This document shows, piece after piece, positions 45,585 to 57,100 of a stretch of 64,000 nt of DNA; position 1 is the stretch's first letter, and each line of letters begins with the position of its first letter. Made by a program: the position numbers and the translations under genes. The stretch is from NCBI GenBank assembly GCA_016858145.1, contig JAEHOE010000014.1:1364001-1428000 (forward strand), written 5' to 3'. The notes below the pieces were generated by a model, which saw only the letters and a program-made list of their open reading frames with translations, was not told where the DNA came from and did not search any database. Origin of the DNA: Edaphochlamys debaryana. Lineage: Eukaryota; Chlorophyta; Chlorophyceae; Chlamydomonadales.

Positions 45585-48134
45585 GCGAGCTGGGCACTCG
45601 CCACCGAGCTGCAGCCGGGAGCTTGCAGCCTGCCTGGCGTGACCGGAACCCAGACAGCCTGCGGACCCGCGCCGGCCCCAGGGCTTCTCCTAGTGCAGCC
45701 CAGGTCCACCGTATGGTGCTACTGACCGGTAAGTGTTGCGCAGAGCTCCGAAGCCGGCGGAGTCCTGGCAAATGGACAGCGAGGTGCGTCTCGAGAGAAC
45801 TAGCTCCTCTTCCTACTGCAACATCATACTGGAGCTAAGCGCAAGCACAATGTGAACGGTAGCTATCCAGGTCGAGGTCCTTAGCGAAAGAGGAAAACTT
45901 GACTGCGGCCCAGTGAAAGGCCGCTGTTTGACAGCCACTACTAGCTGCTGTGTGGGTAGCGACCTATTCTGCAGCCTGTGTAGGGTGTGCAGGGGGTGTT
46001 GGCGGAGGATGTGTCGGCCCTCGTGCTGCAGCCCCTCCGATTGCCTGTCGTCGGGTCGACCGCACAATTGCTGCAAGGCGTTAGGGCGCGCAGGAAGGCT
46101 GAAACGCGTGTTACGACATAGCCGTCCGTGGTCTGGGGCGTCATTCGGAGCTGAGCGGCAGTTTGCTTGCGGCTTTCGACAACTGCCACGACTCGCTGGT
46201 TTGCGCCGCGCATAAGCGATACGAGCTCGGTGGCGCCACCTCTACCGCAAATTCTTGGTTCGGGCCAGTCTTGACTCGGCGTGCGAGGTTGGCCGCCTCG
46301 ACATGCCCTAACATGCGTCCGCTTCCCCGGCCCTCCCGCTCCGAGACCATCGCCCTAGCCGCCTGCGCTAGCTGCTCCCAACATGCCCACTGTGTTCAGA
46401 AGAAGGCACAGTCACCTGCCCCGCCCCGCGCTTCACTTCCAGTTCACCCCCGCATGGCGCTGAGCGAGGCTGAGCCAGCGTTGCCAGCCGCCCCAGGACC
46501 CCGGCAGCCCACAGAGGGCCCTGAATGGCTTGGATGATGGACTACGTATTCTCTACCCACCCGAATCTACTCAGCCAGCAGGCGAGATAAACCCTTCACC
46601 CCTGCCCTCAAAACACTCCAACCCACCAAGCGTACAACAGCGGTCCAGCACCCTTCGACTCTTCTAGCCTGCCCACCGCGTTTGACCCTTACCGTGCCCG
46701 CCTCCGCCCCTCATCTCCCCTGCTGCATATCACCTCGAACCCTCTTGTCATACCTGCTGCGAGCTGCTGCTTCTTGGCGTGGAGCGTCCCCGCTCTCACA
46801 CCCTACGGTTCGGCACAGGTGTCACCCCTGGTTCGGCAGTATCGGCTCACTAGTGCCCCCCAAGGCCAAATGCCCAGTGGCCTCTGGGCAGCTCCCGAAC
46901 GCGGGCGTGCCTCATGCTCGGCGCCACCCAAGCAGCGGAGGTACTAGCTGTGAGGACGGCCTTGAGGAGGGGTTCACTGCTGGTCTTGAGCCAGTCACAG
47001 AACCGATGGCCCCCTTGTTCCTGACACAGCACCCCATCCACCTGAGGGCTACTTCAAGGGTACTGAAGTAAGAGGTGCGGCCAGCTCTGAGCCGTTTGCT
47101 GCATGCCGTGACGGGCGTATGGCTGCCTGAGGGACAGCTGACGGGCTGAAATGCGAGTCCTTTCCTGTCCTTTCTCTCCCTGCCACACCTCCCACGCCTC
47201 CCAGGTGGGGCCTGCGTCGCAACCGGGAGAGAGAGAGAGATTACGCAGGCTGATGGGGGTGGGGGCGTCCAGGCACGCAGCTAAGTCACCAACCATCGGT
47301 GGGGTCACACCAAAGGGCAAAGGGTCATGCGGCGGCAGCGGGCTGCAGCACCAGGCGTGGTACTCCTGCCCTGTTACATCCCGTATTGGTGAGCAGGGGG
47401 CGTGGTCGCACAGCTGCAGGTAGGCGCGGTGCGGGGCGCAGGGCGGGGTGCAGCGGGGCGCCGGCGCGGTACAGAACGGACACGTGTGTCCGTGTGTGTC
47501 TCCGGCGCCCACCGCGTGGCGGCATGTCCCGCGGAGCGCGTCGCGCGCCGCGACATGCCATGAACACCACTGGTTGACGTGAAAGTCTTCTTCAGTATAC
47601 GAGCTCGGCAGATGAGAAACCGCGTCCGTCGCGCGACCTCCGTAGCGCGACGGTTTGCGCAACGTACTACCTGTAGTGTCATGCGGGCCGGCGCCGAGTT
47701 TGGCTCTTGGACGCCTCTGAGCCATACTGTTGTCTCTCAATTAGAACAAGGAGGTTCCACCATCCCTCCTTCGGTGGTCCAACGCTCCGCCCCCACGCCT
47801 TCGGCGCACGGAGCCGAGGCATCAGCCCAGTAGCCCAGCGCCTCTCCCGCCCAACCCCTCCACAACTCCACAATCGATAATAGACTGTGCTTTCTGTACA
47901 CTTCGATCCCACCTAAGCCAATTCCGTGTTCGTCGCGGCGGGTGAGATGCCCTTTCCGTGCGCATCGCGCGCCGAGCAACGCCGCCTGCTGGACGCTTAA
48001 GCGAGCAAGCCAGTGGCCCGGAATCTGTCCTGCGTAGCGTCGCTGGTGCCGTGGACCAGCGAGCAAGGCAAACGGGCGCACGAGCTCACACTGGAATCGC
48101 CTCGCGCGCAGGCTTTCTCCAGACTCCAGCAGCC
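45585..48134. other. Divergent intergenic region, ARM gene / pherophorin
   Basis: Holds the promoters of both flanking genes. A 228-codon minus-strand frame (47740-47054) contains a few Cys/His pairs ('HTCPFC', 'HAWCC') but matches no domain I recognise, and no splice partner is visible. I do not call it a gene. Confidence 0.4.
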
Positions 48135-49794
48135 ATGAAGGCGATCGTGCTTGTCGCGCTCGTATGCGCGGTTGGGCTATTCGGGTTACCAGCGGAAGCA
48201 CGACGGTGAGCGCTCGGGCATGTCTGTGGGGTGGGGACGTGGGGACGGGAGGGATGAGAGCGCCCTGATGCGCGTCAATTTCCGGGTGGCACGGCAGAAC
48301 CTAAAACTCCGCCGCCCCCCCCCTTCACCGCAGGTCGCTGTCAACGGCGGTGCCCGGCAAGAGCTTCCCGCCCTACAACTGCGAGGACGACCCCTCGCTC
48401 AGCCCCTTCCGCCTGGAGCCCGCCTACGCCACCTCCCCCAGCTCCAACGGCGTGCGCATCTGCTTCACGGGCGCCCCCCCGCAGCCCTGCCCGGCCGCCC
48501 ACCCCTGCTGCTCCCAGGCCGACTTTTACAAGCTGGAGATGCGCGTGCGGCCCGTGTGCCGCCGCGCCATTCGCTCGGTGACGGTCAACGGAGCGCCCGC
48601 GCCGCTGCCCACGTTTGAGACGTTTGGCGTGGGCCACGAGCGCGCGCTGTTCAAGATGCCGCGGCTCAACCTGACGCGCGAGAGCGTGGCGGGGGCCAAG
48701 ATCTGCATCACGCTGCGGGACCCCTGCCCCAACGTGAGGCGCAGGGAGGGGAGGGGGAGGAGGGGGGGAAGCTGGGACCGACAGGGTGAAGGGAGAGGGG
48801 GGTTGAGGGTTAAGCTGGAGGGGAAGAAGGGCTCGGCGCCCACGCCAGAAGCGGCTTCGGTGTCACACTCTCTGCTCCAACTTTTCCTTACTGTCACCCG
48901 CGGCGCAGATGGCCGCCCTGTGCCCCGAGGGCGACGGCTCGTGCCTGTACGCCATCGGCACCAGCGCCAAGTGCAAGTGCTGCCCGGTCAACAGGGTGGG
49001 CCTGGCGCCGCCGCCGCCCGCCCCGCCGCCGCCGCCTCCCCCGCCGCCGCCCCCCTCGCCCACGCCGCCCCCAGTCCCCGCCCTCCCCACCGGCGCCGGC
49101 GGCCGCCAGCCGCCTCCGCCCCCCAACACGGGCGGCTTCCCCTTCTGCCAGTGCGACAAGACCCCCGCCTCAATGCCCTTTGCGCTGGCGGGGGCGCCCA
49201 CGCACGCGCGCTCGCCCGGCGGCGCCAACCTGTACTGCTTTGCGCTGGAGGGCCGCGCCTGCGCCGACCCCGACAGCCCCTGCTGCGCCTCGCGGCTGCT
49301 CAAGGTGGAGTGGTGGAGCTTCGACACGTGCCGCGGTAGCGTGCGGGCGTACATCGACAAGATCCAGTACCCGGTAGGAGCGAGGAGGAGGAGGAGGGAG
49401 GGGAGACGGGGAGCAGTAGCAAGGGGAGAGGGGGAAGGGGTGCTGTGGTGGGAGGGGGCAGCATGGGTTGCTGGGATTGAAATCGGATGTGGGCGTGTGC
49501 GAGCGCAGAGCGTTCTGTCTCGCACGTCCAGCTGTCTGGTAGCTGACCGCCTCCCTTCGCCCCATCTCCTTTCAGGTGACGTGGGACCAGGGCGGCACGT
49601 TCCGCCTCACCAAGCTCAACTACTCGCCCGGGGACGTGGCGGCGCGTCCCAAGCAGCTGTGCATTGAGCTGCGCAAGGGCGGCCCCTGCGACACCATTGA
49701 GAAGTTCTGCCGCGGCCCCTCGTGCGTCTACTCGCTGTTCGACACGGCCACCAAGAGCTGTTGCCCCACCGCCACCGTGCCAGAGGCGCGGTAG
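48135..49794 (+). CDS. Pherophorin-family extracellular matrix glycoprotein
   Basis: Four exons (48135-48205, 48334-48733, 48909-49373, 49576-49794) join in phase to 384 aa. Residues 1-22 are a signal peptide ('MKAIVLVALVCAVGLFGLPA', then AEA). Two Cys-rich pherophorin domains follow, about 30-185 and 228-384, with the family spacing 'FPPYNCEDDP', 'HPCCSQADFYKLEMRV' and 'CFALEGRACADPDSPCCAS' and the ending 'CVYSLFDTATKSCCPT'. They are joined by a hydroxyproline-rich hinge of PPPP/SPTPPP about 30 residues long. Pherophorins are secreted wall/matrix glycoproteins of Chlamydomonas, Volvox and relatives, often induced by stress or sexual pheromone. The hinge is short compared with long-rod members. 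The protein would be O-glycosylated on the hinge and secreted. A TGTAA lies at 50557. The family call is secure. Confidence 0.93.
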
Positions 49795-50556
49795 CGGACA
49801 TGAAAGGGGTACAGCAGGCTGATGGATGGTGGATGGTGGTTTGAGCGCCTTGGGGGGAAGGAGGCGGGCAGCAGGAGACCCTGCCCTGCCGTGCCCTCCC
49901 CTGGGGCGCTCGCCTTGAGAGCATGTGAGCAGCTGAGAGAACGTAGCTGGGTGCGGCCGCTCCCCATCCCCCCTGACGGCATGTGGCAGTGAGGGGGTAT
50001 GGGGAAGGGCTCTCGATAGGTTCAGCAGTAGGGCCCGAGTGCCGAACCCAACCCAACCCAACCCTTAGCACGGGGGAGGTTGCTTAGTCACTCGTATGAT
50101 TTCCTTTGTCGCTCAGGCGTCCCTAAGGTGGCCTGGCGTAGCTTGGGGCTTGGTGCAGGAGGAGGCACACGTTGCCTAACAATAGGTGTTGGCGTAAGTG
50201 ATTGCGTCTAGAGCACTAGACAATCACAGAAGTAGGCGCGGGCCAGGTGCATAAGGCGGTGACCGGAGGTGGCGTGTGCGGAGTAGGCATGCGCAGGACG
50301 CGGGCCTCAGCACATGGGCGCCCGCAAGGGCAAGATAGGGGGTAGGGCAAGATAGGTAGGAGTCGGTCGTTGGTCCCTAAATTGACTGGTGGCGATTGTG
50401 TCCACCCTAGCAGGACCGCTCGCAGGACTTGACTCTAGGCAGTAGGCTTGAAGTTTGACGAGTGCCCTTTACATGATCTAGCAGGACTGTAGGTCGCCCT
50501 CGGCTCAGTGAGCCTCGGCGCCCCACCCGTACGGCTGCCCGAATGCTGGCAGCGAG

Positions 50557-50561
50557 TGTAA
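50557..50561 (+). terminator. Possible pherophorin polyadenylation signal
   Basis: TGTAA about 760 bases past the stop; the nearest plus-strand candidate I found. Confidence 0.3.
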
Positions 50562-51532
50562 CGCATTGGTGCAGCAGACCCGGCCTCCCCTGCACTGGCG
50601 CACGTCCGCACCCGAGCGGGGCGGGGCGTCCTCGGTGCGCCGTACGATCACGTGCGGTCTGGGCCGTTCTGGACGCTGCAAGCAGCGGACAAGGACCTCA
50701 CCTGGGCTGCTTGGCAGCTGGGACCTGAGAGAGGCCCCGTGGTCCAGGTCGCCGGAACTCGGGTCAGTCCTGCGCGCAACGGCACGCAATGCCTCCTCCC
50801 CGCTGCGGCGCTGCCCTGCAACGTGCAAGCCTCTCGAACCGACGCCCGCAATCACCGGAAGGCCTGGAACCTTCCGTTGCCAGTCGAGGGCCGAGTCGAG
50901 GGCCCAGTCCGTAGGGTGTACGTGCTACCCGCCACAAGTACCACTATCTCTGCGTGAGGGTGGATCTGGATCTTGGCCACCGTAAGGCATCTGTCTGGCT
51001 GTCTGAGGGCACGTGCGAACCCGGGTGCTGGGTGCCGAGGGGGCGTGGATCCACAAGCGGGGCGGGGGCGCCGGATGGAGGGACACGGGACAGGCGGGAG
51101 AGGCGGGGCTACGGGTCATGGGCGGCGAGGGGCTGTCACGCGTGGAGGCACAGCTATGCGGTATGCGGTACCGGCCCCTTGACGGCACCAACGCGTGCCA
51201 AGCGTCGCCGTTACGGGGCTGCAAGGGCCGGGGGACGTGGTGCATGGTGACGTCGCTTGCCGTCTTGGGCAACTGTGCGGCGTCCAGGTTGCATGCGTGT
51301 ACAACACGTGACTGCCCGCCTGCGTGACCCCAGCGCGTGCAGTCACGCATCGGCCTCCGTTGAGGACCACCGGAGGCCCCGCAGCTCTCACTCCTGCCCC
51401 GAAGTGCAAGACAGCCTTGTTGCATGTGCACTGTACGGAGGCCATGCCCACTCGCAGCTGCCCACCACCCCACACCCAAGCTCCTCGATGCCCAGCATCA
51501 GACTGTCTGGAAGAGCCATCATCGCATGCGTG

Positions 51533-51537
51533 TTACA
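51533..51537 (-). terminator. Possible polyadenylation signal of the 493-aa gene
   Basis: TGTAA on the minus strand about 225 bases past the stop. Confidence 0.4.
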
Positions 51538-51760
51538 CAAGGCATACACGCAGGCATCCAGTAACGCAGGACAGCCCACAGCACAGCCCGCATCTTCCAG
51601 AGTCAAGCGCAGGCGAGTGCCCCGAGCGCACCCTCCGCTGGTCTCTCCTTGATGCCCCCTCACTGAGTTGCCGTGCCCCACCCTTCCCGAGCATCCGTGG
51701 TGTCTGCCAGCCCCGGCATGCTCTCCACACACGCTGCCCTCAGCCCCCTGCACGGAGGTA

Positions 51761-53754
51761 TCACCGCCTCCCCCGGCCGCCTCGCCCGCCCTGGTTCCCC
51801 TGCCTCCGCCGCTCCCCGCGCCCCGCCTCCCCGCTCGCGCCCTCGCGCCCCTCCTCCACCCTGTCCCCCTCCTCTCCGTCCGTGCCGTCCGCCGCCCGCT
51901 CCCCCGCCGCCCCCAGCGCCCCGCTCCGCAGCAGCTGCCAGGCCAGCAGCTGGTCGCGGAGGGAGGCCACGGTCTGCAGCGACTCGGTGTGGACGGCTCG
52001 AGCCTGCGGTGGAAGAGGAGGGTGGAGGGGGAGGGGAGGGCGCGGCTGGGTGTGTTTTCCGAGCGACGGAAGAGCCGGGGTGCGCGCGGGTGGGGCAGTA
52101 CACGCATGGCGGGAGCGAGGCCGCAGGGCGCGCTGGGGCGGCTGGGTAGGCAGGGGAGTAGGCATGAGGGGGTGCACCTAGGGCGGGGGGCTGCGGTGCG
52201 GTCACGGGCTGGGGCCTCTGGGGGCACAGGCACTCTGGCGGGACGAGGGCGAAGGTTTGGTGCCCTCAACGTCGGCGCCCTCCGCACCTGCGCCGCCTCC
52301 CTCGTCGCCGCCGCCCTCACTGCCTCCAGGTTGACCTGCAGCGCCTTGCGGGGGCCCGGCGCCTCGGGGCCGCCCTCGCCCGCCAGCGCCGCCGCGCCCT
52401 CGCCTGCGCCCCGCCCCTGCTGCCCCTGCCCTTGCTGGGGGGCCTCCGGGGGCGCCAGGGCGGAGGCCAGGGCGGCGCGGCGCTCCGCCAGGCGCCGCCG
52501 CACGTCCTCCACCATGTTCCAGTCCTGAGGGAGGAGGGAGGGTGGAGGGGGGTTGGGGAGAGGCGGACAGTGGGATGAGCGACTTGCCCGGGGGATTGCA
52601 GGCCAGTGCAGCGACCCCACCTGACACCCCTCCCCCGGCTGCTGGTATCACCAGCGCCGCCAATTGACCTGCCCATGAACGCCCTTACCCGCCCTTCCAT
52701 ACTCGCTGCTCCCTTCCTCCCGCCCCTCCCACCCCGCCCCAGTCCCCCCCACCTTGAGCTTGGTCCGGTGCCGCAGCGGCCGCCCCGCCTCGGCCCGCGC
52801 CAGCTCCGCCACCGCCCCCCGCACCGCCACCGCCTGCCCCAGCGGCAGCCCCACGTGCGCCGCCACCAGCACCGGCACCCCCGCCGCCTCCGCCGCGGCG
52901 TCCAGCGTCAGACCCAGCTCCGGGTGGTAGCCCACCAGCAGGCCCGGGCCCAGCCGCTCGCGCAGGGCCGCCAGCTGGGAGGGGTACATGAGCACCGGCT
53001 GCGAGGCCTTGCTCACGTTGCGGACCGAGAGGGGCAGCAGCCCGAACGCGGGCGCGAGCTGCGCGCCGGCGGGGAGGGCCGGGGCTGAGGAGGAGGGGGC
53101 GGGGGAGGAGGGGGAGGAGGGGGCCGCGGGGCCCAAGGCGGGGGCGGCGCGCGGGAGCAGCGAGTACATGTCGGTGCGCAGGTGCAGGCGGATGAGGCGG
53201 TGCTTGAACAGCGCCACGTCGTACACGTCGCGCGGCTCGGGCATGTCGGGCGTCCAGACGAAGTCGTCGGGGCCCAGCCGGCGTCGGCGCGACTGCACGA
53301 TGTCGAAGCCATCCACGATGCCGAGGTTGCGACTCAGCTTGGCCAGGTCCAGCGCCAGCTTGGTGGGGCGCAGCAGGCAGAAGGGAACGTCGTTGGTTAC
53401 GTCGCGCTTAATGGAGCCGAAGAAGGCGCAGGAGGCGTTGAAGAAGTTGGGGTACTCGGCCTGCGCCGCGGCCTTCATCGGCAGCAGCTCCCATGGCTGC
53501 ACCGTCTGGTTGGGCAGGACATAGGTGGGCACGTCGCGCCGCGGAAGTGGCACCGCGATGCCGCTGTTGCCCTTGAGCGGGCGCCGCGCGGCGCGGGGCG
53601 AGGGTGGGGTGTCGCCGGCGGGGACGTCAGGGTTCGTGCCGATGGATGGGGCGCCCAACGGAAACGCGTCCTGCAGCAGCCGCGCCGCTCGAGCCGCCGT
53701 GTTGGTAGTCTGCGTGAGCCGCCCGAGCAGCGGGTTGTAGAGCGGGGCCGCCAT
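51761..53754 (-). CDS. Uncharacterised protein, 493 aa
   Basis: Three exons (53754-52753, 52524-52288, 52003-51761) join in phase to 493 aa. I do not recognise the family. Residues 1-210 look like an ordered domain rich in aromatic and charged residues, for example 'RRDVPTYVLPNQTVQPWELL', 'YPNFFNASCAFFGSIKRDVT' and 'LGPDDFVWTPDMPEPRDVYD'. A Ser/Pro/Ala spacer follows (about 212-235). A second ordered part has 'VLMYPSQLAALRERLGPGLL' and 'VPVLVAAHVGLPLGQAVAV'. The third part is helical and probably coiled coil ('MVEDVRRRLAERRAALASAL'; 'TESLQTVASLRDQLLAWQLL'), and the end is Arg/Gly-rich. No signal peptide or membrane segment is seen. A cytoskeletal or ciliary role is possible for such an architecture but is only a guess. 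It is divergent from the fumarate reductase gene. Confidence 0.75.
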
Positions 53755-54194
53755 GCTGACACAAGCTCCAGCCGGCGATGGCGACCAGGTGCTGATTGCC
53801 GACTACCACTAGCTATCGCCGCGCATCCTGCTAGTGTTGCAAGCTTCACTCCTAAGTCTCAGGCGTTCACGCAAGAGCAAGTGGCTGGTCGAGCGTGGTG
53901 CAAGGGCTCGAGCTTGTCGATCGAGCGCAGGCCCGAGGCACCTATGTGGAGGTGCAGTGGCAGTGATGCTGCTAACAATTGTTTGCGAGACAATGGGTAA
54001 GGGTGCGGGATGGGCACGGCTTCCGCATCCCGCCCTTGTGATGAGCGTGGTGCGGGTGCTCGCTCCGCTCGGCGCGCAAACCCCCATTACAACGCATAGT
54101 CACCAAGACCACAGCTCCCCTTAATAGCCCAGCCCCCAAAACACATCCGGCGGAAAGTCCTTGCCGACACTTCCGCAGCTCCGAGACGCGGTAC
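53755..54194. promoter_or_regulatory. Bidirectional promoter region, 493-aa gene / fumarate reductase
   Basis: 440 bases separate two divergent ATGs, so both promoters lie here. No TATA box or known element is identified. Confidence 0.45.
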
Positions 54195-57100
54195 ATGCGC
54201 CGCGTCCTGAGCAACTTGCAGAGACAGCGCCCTCCGGAGTTCGCGATCGAGGTCCCGTCCACGCCGGACTCAGCCCGGTCTATGCGGCAGGGCGCGCGTG
54301 CTTCCCGCCCGTCGACCCCCCACGCCCCGCGCTCCCCGCACTGGCTTCTGCTGCTCGCGGCATCGCTTTTCGGCTTCAGCCTGCTCGTGGGCGTCTGGTC
54401 CTGGCTGCCTCCCAGCACCGTGCTCGGAGTCACAGCGCAGGCGCAGGCGCAAGCACACGCTAAGCCCGCCCACGCCTCCGCCACCGCTACTGCCACCAGC
54501 GGAGCCTCCTCCTCCTCCTCCGCCGCCTCCGCCTCACCCCACCGGTCGAGCTCGGGAGAGGCAGCCGCAGCATCGGCCTCCTCCTCCGCCGCCACCGGTG
54601 CCACAGCCGCAGCAGCTTCCGCCGCCTCCGGGGCCTCCCTTGCCGCGGGCCGTGCGCTGGTGCGGCAGTCGCAGGAGCAGCTGCACGCGCAGCGGGAGGC
54701 CGCGCGCCAGCACAAGGCCGGATCCGGATCCGGATCTGGATCTAGCGTATCCAGCAGCGGCAGTGGTGGATCCGGCGCACGCCAGGGCCGGCTGAGGGGC
54801 GGCACCATGGCTGCGACCACACAGGGGCAGGGCGCGGCGCCGCCCGCCTCGGCGCGCATCGTGGTGGTGGGCGGCGGGCTGGCGGGCCTCGCCGCCGCCC
54901 TCCAGGCCGCCGCCTGCATCGCCCCCGCCGCCAACGCCTCCGCCGCCGTCACCTGCCCGCCCGCCGCCTGCGGCGCCGCCAACACCACCCCCGCCTCCAA
55001 CTCTGCCTCCACCACCGCTCCACCCCCCGGCGGCTGGGCTGTGCCCGTCCTGCTGGTGGACAAGATGCCCCGCCTGGGGGGCAACAGCGCCAAGGCCTCG
55101 AGCGGCATGAACGCACTGCAGCCGGAGGGGGGGGACAGCGAGGAGCTGTTCAGGGGTGGGTGGGTGGTGCTGGGGGGTGGGGGTGGGGTGGGGTGGTAGA
55201 GGGTGTGTGTTTGTGGGGACTGATGGCAAGCAGCCCGGGGGTTTGAGGGAGGGCTGGGAGAGGCCTCTGGAGGGAGCTCAGGCAGGCTTCATGGAGAGGA
55301 CTGATGCGGCGCTGTAGGCCCGCGGGGGAAAGGAGCCGCTGGTGGGAAACCGGGCGGCGGCGCATCGTCAAGACGGTACACGGACTGACGCGCCCTCCAG
55401 CCGCCTGAACATCGCCCCCCCATCCGCCCCCCTTCCTCCCTTAGGTGACACCGAGAAGAGCGGCGGCGGCAAGTCCGTGCCCCAACTGGTGGCGGAGCTG
55501 GTGGTGAGGGGGGGCGGGGGGGAAGGGGGGGGGGGGGAAAGGGGAAAGGGGAAAGGGGAAAGGGGAACGGGGGATGAACGGATGTAAGGGTCGAGAGGGT
55601 GATGGGAAAGGGGGAGGAGGTTGAGCGGGGGCGAAGGGTGCGGCGGGAGGAAGATGTGGGGGCGGGAGGAGCGATGGGGGCGGGGCTGAGCTCACGTGGC
55701 CTGGCCGGGATACAAGCGGCAATGACTTTTCACCCACCAGCACCAGCTTTCGCGTAACTCGTCTCCCGTGTCTCCATTCCCCCCCGCCCCCCAGCACAAC
55801 TCCCCCGCCGCGGTGGCCTTCCTGGAGGCGCACGGTGTGTCGCTGCCCGGCATCACCCGCCTGGGGGGGCACTCGGTGGCCAGGTGGGGGGGAGGTCGGA
55901 GCATTGGAGAGCGGAGGAAGAGATAGAGCGGCAGCCAGCCAGGGGGTGGGGGGTGGGAGGGCGCTTGGTGGACGGAGGGGTAGGGGTGAGGGAGGGTTGT
56001 GAGGTGGGAGGGTACGGGGTCTGGGAGGGGAGGCTGGGAGCTCCGCCCGTGCGTGCCCCTGGGGACGCACAGGCCGCTGTAGCAGGCTCACCCTACCCAC
56101 CCTCACCTTCACATTCGCCTCCAGGACCTGTGCGTGCCTTCTCCCTTCCCCCGCACAGAGCCTGCGTAAGCTGCATACGCTTCCCTGTCCTCCACCTCTT
56201 CCCCTCCCCCCCTCCTCCCTGTCCCCTCCCCCCTTCCCCAAGGACCCGCACGGTCACGGGTGGCGCCAATGTCGGGTGGGCCATCGTCAGCGCCCTCACG
56301 GCAGCGGTCAGGGCCAACCCGGCCATTCGGGTGGGTGGGCTGGGTGGGGGCCGGGTGGGGCAGGCATGAGTGGCTGGCGGCGGGGGCCGGGTGTTGGATG
56401 GGTCGAGAGGAGAACGGCAGGGGACTCACACGCATCAGTGCGGCCCTTATAGAGGCAGGGGCGGTTGATCCCGTGGGGTAATGCCGGGGGGCCCCTGCAG
56501 CAGTGCCACATCGGTTGCGCCCTGCGTCCCCCTGCGTTGGGGTTCAACAACCACTCTCCCTCTTGCCCTCCCCTCCCCTCCCTCCCCCCCGCTAGGTGCT
56601 GGAGGGCTACTCCCTCCGCCGCATACTCACCTCAGGGCCGGGGGCGGGGCCGGGGGCGGGGCCGGGTCCGCGGGCCGTCACGGGTGTGGAGCTGGCGCCC
56701 TCGGGCCCCGGCCCCGACGGCGCCCCCGCTCCCGGCGCCCCCCCGCTGCCTCTCCCCTGCGGTGCGCTGGTGCTGGCGACGGGGGGCTTCGCGGCCAACC
56801 CGCAGCTGCTGAGGGTGGGTGGGGGGTGTTGGGGGGGTAGGGGGAGGGGGGGGGGCAAGGGGTTCAGGGTGGGAAGGCAGTGGACTGACCCAGGATGACA
56901 ACGAGCACAATGAGGACAGACCCGGAAGGCAAGTCGACCTTGGCCCTCGGCCGCAAGCCCGCCGCCCTCTTGCCTTCCCTCAACCGCCCCCGGTCTCCGC
57001 CCTCTTTTCGTACCCCCCCCCCCCCAGGCCTACGCGCCCGGCTCCCCCGCCGCCGCCCTGGCGACCACCAACGGCCCCTGGGCGCAGGGGGAGGCGCTGG

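Larger units (their letters stand above)
49795..51760. other. Convergent 3' flanks; no supported gene
   Basis: Between the pherophorin stop (plus) and the stop of the 493-aa gene (minus). It includes a plus-strand TGTAA at 50557-50561 and a minus-strand TGTAA at 51537-51533. Other frames lack domains. Confidence 0.45.

Noticed and set aside
47054..47740. 228-codon minus-strand frame with Cys/His pairs, possible retrotransposon zinc-knuckle end
   Set aside because: No reverse transcriptase or other mobile-element domain nearby, no splice partners, and frames of this length are common by chance here.
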